From: HGW-17 sp964516435
Lineage (GTDB): Bacteria > Myxococcota_A > Polyangia > HGW-17
Reading direction: 5' to 3'
Length of the DNA stretch: 64,000 nt
Assembly: GCA_964516435.1 (NCBI GenBank)
Contig: CAZEZP010000025.1
Span: 81,447 to 145,446, forward strand
Below are positions 40,895 to 48,925 of the stretch, piece by piece. How positions within the stretch are numbered: position 1 is the stretch's first letter; each line of letters begins with the position of its first letter. The notes beneath the pieces were generated by a model that was not told where the DNA came from, made no database searches, and worked only from the letters and a program-made list of their open reading frames with translations. The position numbers and the translations under genes were made by a program.

Positions 40895-43195
40895 ATGTGG
40901 ATTTCCAAGGTCTTCTTCTTTTCCTTTCTCTTCGTCCTTCCCATTTCCACATTCGCCCAATCGCCAGAAGACGTTCCAACGGATGCGGACGTCTCCGCGC
41001 CCGGGCAGCCGCCGGAAGCCAAGGGGCCGCAACGGCCGCCAGCCGCCAAGGGGCTGCAGCAGCCGGAGGCCAGGGCAAACGGAACGGTCCCAGCCGGAAT
41101 GCCGGCACCCGCCGCCGCAGCCGCTCCCGGAAAGCCGAAGCGGGATGACGACCCGGAAGACGAGGTCGTGGTCATCGCCAGGAAAAAGAAGGAAAGCTCC
41201 TTCTCCACCACGCGCAGCACGGACCGCGTGACCCGCAGGCGCATGCAGGAAACCACGCCGCGCTCCGTCTCCGAGGCGCTGTCGGAAACCCCCGGCGTCT
41301 TCGTGCAGAAGACCAACCACGGCGGCGGCGCACCCATCCTGCGCGGCATGATCGGGCCGCAGGTGCTCATCACCATCGACGGCGTGCGGCTCAACCACGC
41401 GGCGTTTCGCACCGGGCCCCTGCAGTACCTCAACCTGTTCGACCCGCTCGTGTTCGAGAGCATCGAGGTGCTGCGCGGCCCCGGCAGCGTCCTCTATGGT
41501 TCGGACGCCATGGGGGGCGTGCTGCGGCTGAACGTGATGTCGCTGATGCCGCTGGCCTCCTCGAAGAATCCAGCGTCCGACGGCCAGTTCTCCGGCTCCT
41601 GGCGCTCGGCGGATGCCGGTTACTCGGGCTCGCTGTTTCTGGGAGCCGGCGGCGGCGGCTTCGCGGCCGGCGGCGTCCTGGCGGGACTCGTGGCGCGCGA
41701 CCTGCGCGGCGGCGGCGACATCGGCGAGCAGCCGCACTCCTCGTACAGCGCCAGCACCGTGTTCGCGCGCGGCTTGTGGACGGTCTCCCGTCTGGGGCCA
41801 TTTTCCACCCTGTCCGTATCCGCCAACTATCTGCAGGGGCGCCTCATCGACGCCGGCCGCGCTGACGGCCTGTACGCCAAACTCAATTTCCTCGAATACG
41901 ACAACACCGATCATCTCGGCTGGCTAAAGGCGGACTTCGCGCTTTCCGGCGCCGACCTGCGCGGGCAAATCCTGTTCTCCTTCCAGCGCTTCTACGAGCA
42001 GAAGGATACATCCAAGGTGGATGCCGATTACGTCACCGTGCTCTCCACCACCCGGGACCGCACGTGGGTGTCCTCGCCGGGATTCGACCTCAACCTGCTG
42101 TGGAATGCGCACGCGCATCTGAAAATCCAGTCCGGCGGGATGTTCCAGTCCGACACCATTTCTTCCGAACAGTTCGCGCGGGATGCGGGCCAGCCGTGGG
42201 CGCCCACGGGATACGTGGGACTGCCCGACGGCTCCACGGCCCGCATGTGGGGCGCGTTCGCCTTCGCCGACGCCCCGTTTTCGCCGCTCTCCGGACTCGA
42301 AACCACGCTCTCGGCCGGCTTGCGCGCCCACGGCGCCCAGGCCGATGCTCCCGCGTACAGCACACTGCCTGCCGTGCACTACGACACGACGGGCGTGATC
42401 TTCTTCGTCTCGGCCGCTGCCGCATGGAAACACGCCTGGTTCTCCTCGCTGGTGTTCTCGCAGGGATTCCGGGCGCCCTCCATCCACGAGAGCGCCATGC
42501 TCGGCGACGAGGGCAAGGCCTTCCACATTCCCAATCCCGATCTGCAGCCGGAGAGCCTCGATTCGCTCGAGTGGCTGGGGCGGCTGCGTCTGCCCGGATT
42601 TTCGCTGTCTGCCGGCGCCTTTGCTTCCCGCATCCACGACATCATCCTGCGCCGCAAGACCACCTGGCAGGGCCAGGATCAAGTCAACGGCAAGGACGTC
42701 GTGGAAAATTACAATGACAATGAAGGATTTCTCGTGGGACTGGAAGGGGCCTTCGACTGGCAGCCGTTCCGGAACCTGCAGGTCCTGGGCTTCGCCCACT
42801 GGACGCGCGGCGAGGAAAAGCAGGAAGACGGAACCAAGGTGCCCATGAGCCGAATTCCGCCGCTGTTCGGCCAGTTGACCCTGCGCACGCACGCCAGGTG
42901 GAAAGGAGGGCGCGTGCGCCTCGTGGCCGAAGGCTTCGCCCGCGGGGCGCTCAAGCAGGATCGCCTCTCCCCCGAAGACGAGAGCGACGTGCGCATTCCC
43001 GAGGGCGGAACGCCGGGCTGGTTCACGCTCAACGCCCGTGCGGGCGTCGCCGTGAAACGGCCCGTTTCCGGCATCGACCACCTGTCCCTGTTCGTCACGG
43101 CCGAAAACCTGCTGGACGCCGAATACAAGATTCACGGCTCGGGCGTGTACGGTCCGGGCCGCGGGATCGTCATCAATCTCTCCGCCGATTTCTGA
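40895..43195 (+). CDS. TonB-dependent outer-membrane receptor
   Basis: A 766-residue receptor with signal peptide (ISTFAQ), a Pro/Ala-rich linker, a TonB-box-like EVVVIA, a plug domain (SVSEALSETPGVFVQK, ILRGMIGPQVLITIDGVRL, EVLRGPGSVLYG) and a 22-strand-type barrel ending in LSADF with a terminal Phe. It resembles the siderophore, haem or vitamin B12 receptors; the substrate cannot be told. No riboswitch or Fur box was recognised upstream. No TonB, ExbB or ExbD is in the window, so energy must come from genes elsewhere. Confidence 0.92.
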   Translation: MWISKVFFFSFLFVLPISTFAQSPEDVPTDADVSAPGQPPEAKGPQRPPAAKGLQQPEARANGTVPAGMPAPAAAAAPGKPKRDDDPEDEVVVIARKKKESSFSTTRSTDRVTRRRMQETTPRSVSEALSETPGVFVQKTNHGGGAPILRGMIGPQVLITIDGVRLNHAAFRTGPLQYLNLFDPLVFESIEVLRGPGSVLYGSDAMGGVLRLNVMSLMPLASSKNPASDGQFSGSWRSADAGYSGSLFLGAGGGGFAAGGVLAGLVARDLRGGGDIGEQPHSSYSASTVFARGLWTVSRLGPFSTLSVSANYLQGRLIDAGRADGLYAKLNFLEYDNTDHLGWLKADFALSGADLRGQILFSFQRFYEQKDTSKVDADYVTVLSTTRDRTWVSSPGFDLNLLWNAHAHLKIQSGGMFQSDTISSEQFARDAGQPWAPTGYVGLPDGSTARMWGAFAFADAPFSPLSGLETTLSAGLRAHGAQADAPAYSTLPAVHYDTTGVIFFVSAAAAWKHAWFSSLVFSQGFRAPSIHESAMLGDEGKAFHIPNPDLQPESLDSLEWLGRLRLPGFSLSAGAFASRIHDIILRRKTTWQGQDQVNGKDVVENYNDNEGFLVGLEGAFDWQPFRNLQVLGFAHWTRGEEKQEDGTKVPMSRIPPLFGQLTLRTHARWKGGRVRLVAEGFARGALKQDRLSPEDESDVRIPEGGTPGWFTLNARAGVAVKRPVSGIDHLSLFVTAENLLDAEYKIHGSGVYGPGRGIVINLSADF

Positions 43196-43240
43196 CGTTT
43201 TTGGGACAACTTTGCACAATCAAGGGGGAAAAGTGGAAAT

Positions 43241-43477
43241 TCAGCCGCCGCCGGTAGGCACCATCACGATGAGCTCGCCATGGTCCGGCACGCGTTCGGA
43301 AGCATGCAGGCGCCGGCCTTCGTGCAGCACGGCGATATGGGGGAACTGGACGGGGAGATATCCCAGATGCGCCAGCAGGTCGTCCACGGTGTCGAAGGCA
43401 CCATGCGCCTGCGCGGAAGCGATGCGTTCCGCGGACGGACGCGAGATGGGTCCGACGAACGTGAGCGTGAAAGCCAT
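43241..43477 (-). CDS. MoaD/ThiS-like ubiquitin-fold sulfur carrier
   Basis: A 78-residue protein with a beta-grasp pattern ending in PTGGG, the C-terminal di-glycine needed for thiocarboxylate formation in MoaD, ThiS and relatives. It starts 2 bases after the flavodiiron gene stop; the start at 43477 has GGAGG 7 bases upstream and is preferred over ATG 43483. Its place at the end of an oxygen-detoxification operon is unusual. It might supply sulfur for a cofactor (molybdopterin, tungstopterin or thiazole) used elsewhere. Confidence 0.78.
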   Translation of the reverse strand: MAFTLTFVGPISRPSAERIASAQAHGAFDTVDDLLAHLGYLPVQFPHIAVLHEGRRLHASERVPDHGELIVMVPTGGG

Positions 43478-43479
43478 GA

Positions 43480-44694
43480 TCATCCCTCCCGCGCGAGATT
43501 TTCCCGAAGGGCGGCACTGAGTGCGGCCGACATCTCGCGGCAGGCCGCGAAAGCCGCTTCATCCGGCCGGTACTTGCACTGCACGGTGCCCACCACCTTC
43601 ACGCCCATCGCATTCATGGCCTCGGCCACCTTTCTGGCGCCTTCGCCAGACCAGCCGTGGGAGCCGAAGGCCATGCCGACCAGATGCTGCCGCTTGAGAC
43701 CGGCGGCATACGTGAGCAGGTCAGCCACCGTCGGGAACATCTGGTTGTTGAGGGTGGGCGAGCCCACGCACAGCGCCCCCGATTCCAGGAGTTCCGTCAT
43801 CACGTCGGAGCGGTGCGCGGAATGCAGGCTGAGCAGTTTCACCGGATGCCCCAGCCGGCGCAGTTCCTCCTCGATCTGCCGCGCCAGCATGTGCGTGCTG
43901 TCCCACATGGTGTCGTAGACGATCACCACCTTGTCCGTGGGCTTCTGCGCGCTCCAGCGGGCGTAGCGCTCCAGCACCGGCCCCAGTTCCCTGCGGAACA
44001 CCGGGCCGTGATCCGGGGCGATGATCCGCGCATCGAGTTGCAACTGCCGGCAACGGTCCAGCAACTTGGCCACCAGCGGCGAGTAGGGCATCAGGATGTT
44101 GGCGTAGTACTTGGCGCTCTCCTCCTCGAGGATGGCCGCCGGCAGTTCGTCGGCGAAGCGCTCCACGCTGGCCAGATGCATGCCGAAGGCGTCCTGGGAG
44201 AACAGGAGCCTTTCCTCCTCTATGAAAGTGAACATGCTGTCGGGCCAGTGCAGCATGCGCGTCTCGAAGAAGCGCAGGTGCAATGCGCCGGTTTCCAGCG
44301 TCTCGCCATCCTTGATCCTGCGCACGGGCACGTCCCAGCGGAAGTGTTCCGCGAGCGCTGCCGCTCCCATGGGGGAAGCGATCACCTGCTCCGGATGCAC
44401 GGCCGCAATCGTTTCTGGCAGGCTGCCGGAGTGATCCATTTCGCTGTGATTGGAAATGACGATGTCGATCTTCTCCGGGTCCGCCACGGAGCGGATGCGG
44501 GCCATCATCTCATCGAAAAACGGCCGCTTGACGGTATCCACCAGCACGATCTTCTCGTCCACGATCAGATACGCGTTGTACGTGGAACCGCGATGCGTGG
44601 CATAACCATGGAAATCGCGCAGATTCCAGTCGATGGCGCCCACCCAGTACACGCGGGGAGCGATGGGAATGGCAGAAAATGCAGATTGGGTCAT
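43480..44694 (-). CDS. fprA: Flavodiiron protein (oxygen/NO reductase)
   Basis: A 404-residue flavodiiron protein that reduces O2 to water or NO to N2O. The metallo-beta-lactamase domain has the diiron ligand motif SNHSEMDHSG (HxExDH) and further His/Asp in LHWPDSMF and APDHGPVF; residues 255-400 form a flavodoxin domain starting VVIVYDTMWDSTHMLA that holds FMN. Electrons normally come from rubredoxin, which is not encoded here. It is downstream of ferritin in the Rrf2 operon. GAGGAGG precedes the start at 44694. Confidence 0.95.
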   Translation of the reverse strand: MTQSAFSAIPIAPRVYWVGAIDWNLRDFHGYATHRGSTYNAYLIVDEKIVLVDTVKRPFFDEMMARIRSVADPEKIDIVISNHSEMDHSGSLPETIAAVHPEQVIASPMGAAALAEHFRWDVPVRRIKDGETLETGALHLRFFETRMLHWPDSMFTFIEEERLLFSQDAFGMHLASVERFADELPAAILEEESAKYYANILMPYSPLVAKLLDRCRQLQLDARIIAPDHGPVFRRELGPVLERYARWSAQKPTDKVVIVYDTMWDSTHMLARQIEEELRRLGHPVKLLSLHSAHRSDVMTELLESGALCVGSPTLNNQMFPTVADLLTYAAGLKRQHLVGMAFGSHGWSGEGARKVAEAMNAMGVKVVGTVQCKYRPDEAAFAACREMSAALSAALRENLAREG

Positions 44695-44746
44695 GCGGGC
44701 CTCCTCGGGAGGTCGTTATGCCGTCACTTGGGGATGCCTGTCAACG

Positions 44747-45244
44747 TCATTTCCCGGCGGGCATGGGGCGGGCGCCCAGTTCGCGATCCAGCAGGAACAG
44801 GGCGTTGGGGGCCTTGCCCAGCATGTCGATCTTGGCCAGGATATCGTTGACGGTGGCTTCTTCCTCGACCTGTTCCTTGATGAACCAGTGCAGCATCACC
44901 TCGGTGGCCGGGTCGCCGGCTTTCTGGGCCAGTTTATACAGCGCATGGATGCGGCCGGTAATGTGCTTCTCGTGCGCGAGCGTCGCCTCGAAGGCCGCCC
45001 TCACGTCCTTCCATTCCGCCGGAGGAGCTGCAAGCGCAGCGAACGTCACCTTGTGACCGCGCTCCACCAGGTAGCGGTAGAACTTCATGGCATGCCCCAT
45101 CTCTTCCATGGCCTGCGCGGCGAACCACCGGGCGAAGCCGGAAAACCCCTTGCTCTCCATGTCGGCCGACATGGCCATGTAGAGATACGAAGAGGCCATT
45201 TCCTCGTGAATCTGTTCGACGATGGCTTCGAATACCTTGCTCAT
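44747..45244 (-). CDS. Ferritin
   Basis: A 165-residue non-haem ferritin storing iron and limiting Fenton chemistry. Ferroxidase-centre ligands are present in EQIHEEMASSYLY (Glu), MEEMGHAMKFY (ExxH) and later Glu and Gln positions. Length and the four-helix pattern fit bacterial FtnA. It overlaps the superoxide reductase stop as ATGA, so iron storage and superoxide removal are co-translated. GGAAAGGAG lies upstream. Confidence 0.94.
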   Translation of the reverse strand: MSKVFEAIVEQIHEEMASSYLYMAMSADMESKGFSGFARWFAAQAMEEMGHAMKFYRYLVERGHKVTFAALAAPPAEWKDVRAAFEATLAHEKHITGRIHALYKLAQKAGDPATEVMLHWFIKEQVEEEATVNDILAKIDMLGKAPNALFLLDRELGARPMPAGK

Positions 45245-45621
45245 TTCATTTCTCCTTTCCACAGGCCGTGGAGATTGCAGAACTCACGAACAGTGAAATC
45301 CCCTTCCACCAGAGGGAACAATGCTTCCGGCTTCTCGCCGGGGTTCAGGAACTTGCGGTACTGCAGATTGCCTGCGATCAGTTCGATCCACTGGATCCAG
45401 TGGGTGTCGATCATGGGATGCTCCACGGAGCCCACCTTCACGAAGATGCCGTCGGCGCGCTTCTCGATCACGGGCACGTGCTTCTCCTTGGCCGCGTCCA
45501 CCGTGTTCTCCTCCATCAGGCGCATTTCCTTGCCGCAGCACACCAGCCGGCCATTGCCCTCGGAAACCAGTTCCACCACGTTCTTGCAGATGTCGCACTG
45601 ATAAATGTAGTGATGCGTCAT
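45241..45621 (-). CDS. dfx: Superoxide reductase (desulfoferrodoxin, two-centre)
   Basis: A 126-residue two-iron superoxide reductase that reduces superoxide to peroxide without making O2, typical of anaerobes. Centre I is bound by C9, C12, C28 and C29 (CDIC and CC); centre II by H48, H68, H74, C115 and H118, the same numbering as Desulfovibrio desulfuricans desulfoferrodoxin. Glu and Lys of EKHVP are present near the active site. The start at 45621 is set by GGAGGAG. It follows the Rrf2 regulator by 25 bp. Confidence 0.96.
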   Translation of the reverse strand: MTHHYIYQCDICKNVVELVSEGNGRLVCCGKEMRLMEENTVDAAKEKHVPVIEKRADGIFVKVGSVEHPMIDTHWIQWIELIAGNLQYRKFLNPGEKPEALFPLVEGDFTVREFCNLHGLWKGEMK

Positions 45622-45646
45622 ATTCTTTCTCCTCCTGTTTTCTGTT

Positions 45647-46090
45647 TCATTTGACTCCGTCCGCCAGCGGCAGGACGAAGGATTCCATGTTCTTCTGGAA
45701 GTCCGCCAGATGCACCTGGCTGAATTTTTCGCGCACCATCTCCTGCAGGGAAGCATGCAACTGGGAAACCGGGCATTTCCCCTCGGTGCAGCGCGGCATG
45801 CGCAACAGGCAGGCGACGAAGGGCCGCACCGGGTCGATGGCGTCCGCAATCTGTCCGACCGTGATCTCTTCCGGAGTTTGAGCCAGCACGAAACCGCCCG
45901 TGGTGCCGCGCATGGAAGACACCAGCCCGGCCACCGCCAGCCGCTGCATCACCTTGGCCAGATGGCTCGCAGACACGCGCAGGCTTTCGGCGATGACCAC
46001 CGTGGACAGCCGACGTCCCGGATTGGCAGCCAGCACCAGCAGAGCGTGGATTCCCAGGTTGACGGCTTCGGACACGAGTTGCACGGGCAT
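45647..46090 (-). CDS. Rrf2-family Fe-S-type transcription regulator
   Basis: A 147-residue Rrf2 protein. The winged helix includes AESLRVSASHLAKVMQRL and the wing RGTTGGFVLA. Three cysteines C94, C101 and C106 (C-x6-C-x4-C) are placed to hold an Fe-S cluster, as in IscR and NsrR, so oxygen, NO or iron status is the likely signal. GGAGGTGACC gives the start at 46090. It leads the operon with superoxide reductase, ferritin, flavodiiron protein and a sulfur carrier, and probably represses it through the palindrome at 46129-46138. Confidence 0.92.
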   Translation of the reverse strand: MPVQLVSEAVNLGIHALLVLAANPGRRLSTVVIAESLRVSASHLAKVMQRLAVAGLVSSMRGTTGGFVLAQTPEEITVGQIADAIDPVRPFVACLLRMPRCTEGKCPVSQLHASLQEMVREKFSQVHLADFQKNMESFVLPLADGVK

Positions 46091-46119
46091 GGTCACCTCC
46101 AAATCGGAAAGCGACATCC

Positions 46120-46148
46120 GAAATAACCCCGAATTCGGAATTTGTCAA
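46120..46148 (-). promoter_or_regulatory. Promoter and likely Rrf2 operator of the detoxification operon
   Basis: On the minus strand TTGACA (46148-46143), a 17-base spacer and TATTTC (46125-46120). The perfect palindrome CCGAATTCGG (46129-46138) fills the spacer, so a bound dimer would block RNA polymerase. Confidence 0.7.
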
Positions 46149-46177
46149 CCACCGTTCGAAAAAAAGTTGAAAAAAGA

Positions 46178-47035
46178 TCAGCGGAAGCGGTCGAAGACGC
46201 GCTGCAGGCGGGGGGCGCGGTCCGGGCAGGCGCGCAGATCCCCCACGCCGGGCACCTCGCGCGGGCGCAGGGCCGGGCGATCGTTGCGGTACAGGATGCC
46301 CAGTGGAATCCGGCCATCCGCGGCCAGCGCCACCGACAGCGCCTGCTGCTGATTGTATGGATCATGGGTTTCGTCCAGAACATAACAATGCTTTTGATAG
46401 TATTGATAGGTATGGATGAAATCCCATGACACACATGGTTGTAATACATTGACATATGAAAAACCAGGATGGCGAATGGCCTCGGAAAGCACCTGCTGGA
46501 AGTGATCCGGCCTGGAGGGAATGATCTGGGCCACGAATGAGCAGGACTGCGAAATGGCCAGCGCCAGGGGATTCATGGGCAGCGCGGTGACGCCGTCGGG
46601 ATGCACGGCCACCTTCTGTCCCTGTTCGGTGGTGGGGGAGGCCTGGCCCTTGGTGAGCCCGTAGATGTGGTTGTCGTGCACCACGAAGGTCACGTCCACG
46701 TTGCGGCGCATGGCATGCAGGAAGTGGTTGCCGCCTTCGCCGTAGGCCCCGCCGTCGCCCGCGTGCACGATGACCGTGAGATCGTCGGCGACCATCTTGG
46801 CGGCCTGGGCGGAAGCCAGTTCGCGGCCGTGCAGGCCATCGAATGCGTTGGCCTGCAGGTAGTGCACGATCTTGGGCGCCTGGCCGATGCCCGAGCACAG
46901 CAGCACCCGCTGCGGAGGCAGGCCCAGGGACACGAGCGTCTTCTGCAGCAGGTTGAGGATGCCGAAATTGCCGCATCCCGGGCACCATGCGCGTTCCACG
47001 TCGTTCTTGTAGTGTTCCAGAGTCACGTCAGCCAT
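46178..47035 (-). CDS. korB: 2-oxoacid:ferredoxin oxidoreductase, beta subunit
   Basis: A 285-residue thiamine-diphosphate subunit. WCPGCGNFGIL and CSGIGQAPKIVHY are family motifs, AGDGGAYGEGGNHFLHA is the ThDP-Mg motif and HIYGLTKGQASPTT identifies the 2-oxoglutarate-type (Kor) branch. With the alpha subunit it converts a 2-oxoacid and CoA into acyl-CoA, passing electrons to ferredoxin, a reaction of anaerobic metabolism. The start at 47035 overlaps korA by 8 bp. Confidence 0.92.
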   Translation of the reverse strand: MADVTLEHYKNDVERAWCPGCGNFGILNLLQKTLVSLGLPPQRVLLCSGIGQAPKIVHYLQANAFDGLHGRELASAQAAKMVADDLTVIVHAGDGGAYGEGGNHFLHAMRRNVDVTFVVHDNHIYGLTKGQASPTTEQGQKVAVHPDGVTALPMNPLALAISQSCSFVAQIIPSRPDHFQQVLSEAIRHPGFSYVNVLQPCVSWDFIHTYQYYQKHCYVLDETHDPYNQQQALSVALAADGRIPLGILYRNDRPALRPREVPGVGDLRACPDRAPRLQRVFDRFR

Positions 47036-48725
47036 GGAAAACCTCCTTGCGGATGCGCTGCGCGAGTTCCTCGACGGTAAACGGCCGCCCGTCGAGCTTG
47101 CCGATGGCGGCATCCACCCGCACGATCTGGGTCTGGGCGATGAGGCCGGCCAGTCCATCGCCGACTCCGTGCTCCACCACGATGCGCCGGGAAGCCGACG
47201 CAAAAGCTGGGATTCGGGAAAGATCGGGCAGGGGCCACAACTGGACGAACTGCAGGAGATTGCACACCGGCCGGCCGGCTTCGGCGGCCAGCATCGCGAT
47301 GGCTTCCGCCACGGCGGGCGCCGAGGAGCCCCAGGCGATTACCAGCGGCAGGGCCGGGTCGTGCTGCGTGCATTCCGGCAGGGGAGCCTCGGCGGCGAGC
47401 GTGGCCATCTTGCGCAGGCGCTTTTCGGCCATGGCCCTGGACAGGGCGGCGTCCTCGGTGAGATGCCCGGCCGTGTCGTGCTCGTCGCTGTCGACCACCA
47501 CCAGATGGCGGCTTGCACCCGGGAGCGCCATCGGAGAAATGCCGTTTTCCGTGAGCGCATAGCGTTCGTAATGTTCGAGCCTTTCGGCTTCCTCTCCCGA
47601 AAGCACGCAGCGCCGCACGGGCGGGATGGGCCATTCCTCCACGATGGACTGGCCGTCCTGGAGCAACTGATCCGTGAGCACGAAGGCCGGAATCTGGAAG
47701 CGTTCGGCCAGGTCGAATGCGCGCGCGGTCACCTCGAAGGCTTCGGCGATCGTACGCGGCGCCAGGATGACGCGGGCGAACTGGCCATGGCCCGCATGAA
47801 GCACCAGACGCAGATCGCCCTGCGCCGTGCGGGTTGGAAGCCCCGTGGCCGGACCCGGGCGCTGGGCCACGACGATGACGGCCGGGCTTTCGATCATGCC
47901 CAGCAGGGAAACGCCCTCGGTCATGAGCGCGAAGCCGCCGCCGGACGTGGCGGTCATGGCGCGCACGCCGGCGTAGGAGGCGCCCGCCACCATGTTGATG
48001 GCGGCGATTTCATCCTCGGCCTGTTCCACCCAGAGGCCGCATTCATGGGTCAGTTCAGCCAGTTGCGCCATGATGCCGGTTGCCGGGCTCATGGGATAGG
48101 CGGCCATGAACGTGCAGCCGCCGGCCAGCGCGCCCAGGGCGGCCGCCTGTGCGCCAGAGACGAACAGACGGCCCTCGGGAGCCTTCTCGAAAGTTTCCAG
48201 GCGGAAGCGGCCTTCCAGCCCCTGCGCGCGCAGGGCTTCGTAACTGAGCGAAAGCGCCTTTCGGTTGGCCTCCAGCACGGCCCCGGAAAAACGCCGCTCG
48301 AGCACCTCGGCCATGCGGGCTTCGTCCACGCCCAGAAGGCATGCGGCGATGGCGGCCGCCACGGTGCTCACGGTCTTCTCGTTGCCGGCCGCGCGCGCGA
48401 TGTCGCCCAGATGCACGGGCTGCGCGCTCACGTCCTGCACGGGCGCCGCGGCAAAGACCAGACCGCCAGAAGCCGCCTGAGCGGCAAATGCCCGCAGGCT
48501 CTCCGGCGTGAAGGCCAAAAGCACGTCCACGCGGTCCGTGGGGGCGAAAACGGGCGCAGAACCGGCCCGCACCTGCGAAAAGTTGATGCCCCCGCGGATG
48601 CGGCTTTCGATGTCCTGGTGGATGAAAGCGTGCAGGCCGGCGCGGGCGAGCGTGCGCCCCAGCACCTCGGCCGCCGTCTGCATGCCCTGGCCGGCCGCGC
48701 CGGCGATGCGGATGGAAATGTCCAT
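47028..48725 (-). CDS. korA: 2-oxoacid:ferredoxin oxidoreductase, fused gamma-alpha subunit
   Basis: A 565-residue fusion. Residues 1-185 form the gamma domain (RIAGAAGQGMQTAAEVLG, GGINFSQVR), and residues 195-565 the alpha domain (GGCTFMAAYPMSPATGIM, EQAEDEIAAINMVAGASYAG, ATSGGGFALMTEG). This gamma-alpha order is common in KorA-type enzymes. No ferredoxin domain or delta subunit is in the window. GGAGGT precedes the start at 48725. A promoter with TATACA lies 120 bp upstream. Confidence 0.93.
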   Translation of the reverse strand: MDISIRIAGAAGQGMQTAAEVLGRTLARAGLHAFIHQDIESRIRGGINFSQVRAGSAPVFAPTDRVDVLLAFTPESLRAFAAQAASGGLVFAAAPVQDVSAQPVHLGDIARAAGNEKTVSTVAAAIAACLLGVDEARMAEVLERRFSGAVLEANRKALSLSYEALRAQGLEGRFRLETFEKAPEGRLFVSGAQAAALGALAGGCTFMAAYPMSPATGIMAQLAELTHECGLWVEQAEDEIAAINMVAGASYAGVRAMTATSGGGFALMTEGVSLLGMIESPAVIVVAQRPGPATGLPTRTAQGDLRLVLHAGHGQFARVILAPRTIAEAFEVTARAFDLAERFQIPAFVLTDQLLQDGQSIVEEWPIPPVRRCVLSGEEAERLEHYERYALTENGISPMALPGASRHLVVVDSDEHDTAGHLTEDAALSRAMAEKRLRKMATLAAEAPLPECTQHDPALPLVIAWGSSAPAVAEAIAMLAAEAGRPVCNLLQFVQLWPLPDLSRIPAFASASRRIVVEHGVGDGLAGLIAQTQIVRVDAAIGKLDGRPFTVEELAQRIRKEVFHG

Positions 48726-48844
48726 GTCGACCTCCCACGTTTCGAATCGGACACGCCGTGCAGAAGAGCCATCACGGCGATCCTGGAATGGCGGAAACAA
48801 AAATACGGTGTATCCCGGTTGCGGTCCCATGCCGACCGGGGCCA

Positions 48845-48873
48845 TGTATACGCCGGATGGGTGGAAAACTCAA
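48845..48873 (-). promoter_or_regulatory. Promoter of korAB
   Basis: On the minus strand TTGAGT (48873-48868), a 17-base spacer and TATACA (48850-48845), in the 200-base gap before korA. Confidence 0.55.
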
Positions 48874-48925
48874 GGCGAAACCCCGCAAAGCGCTGCCGCA
48901 CCCGTCCGCATCCGGCCGGAACGCA

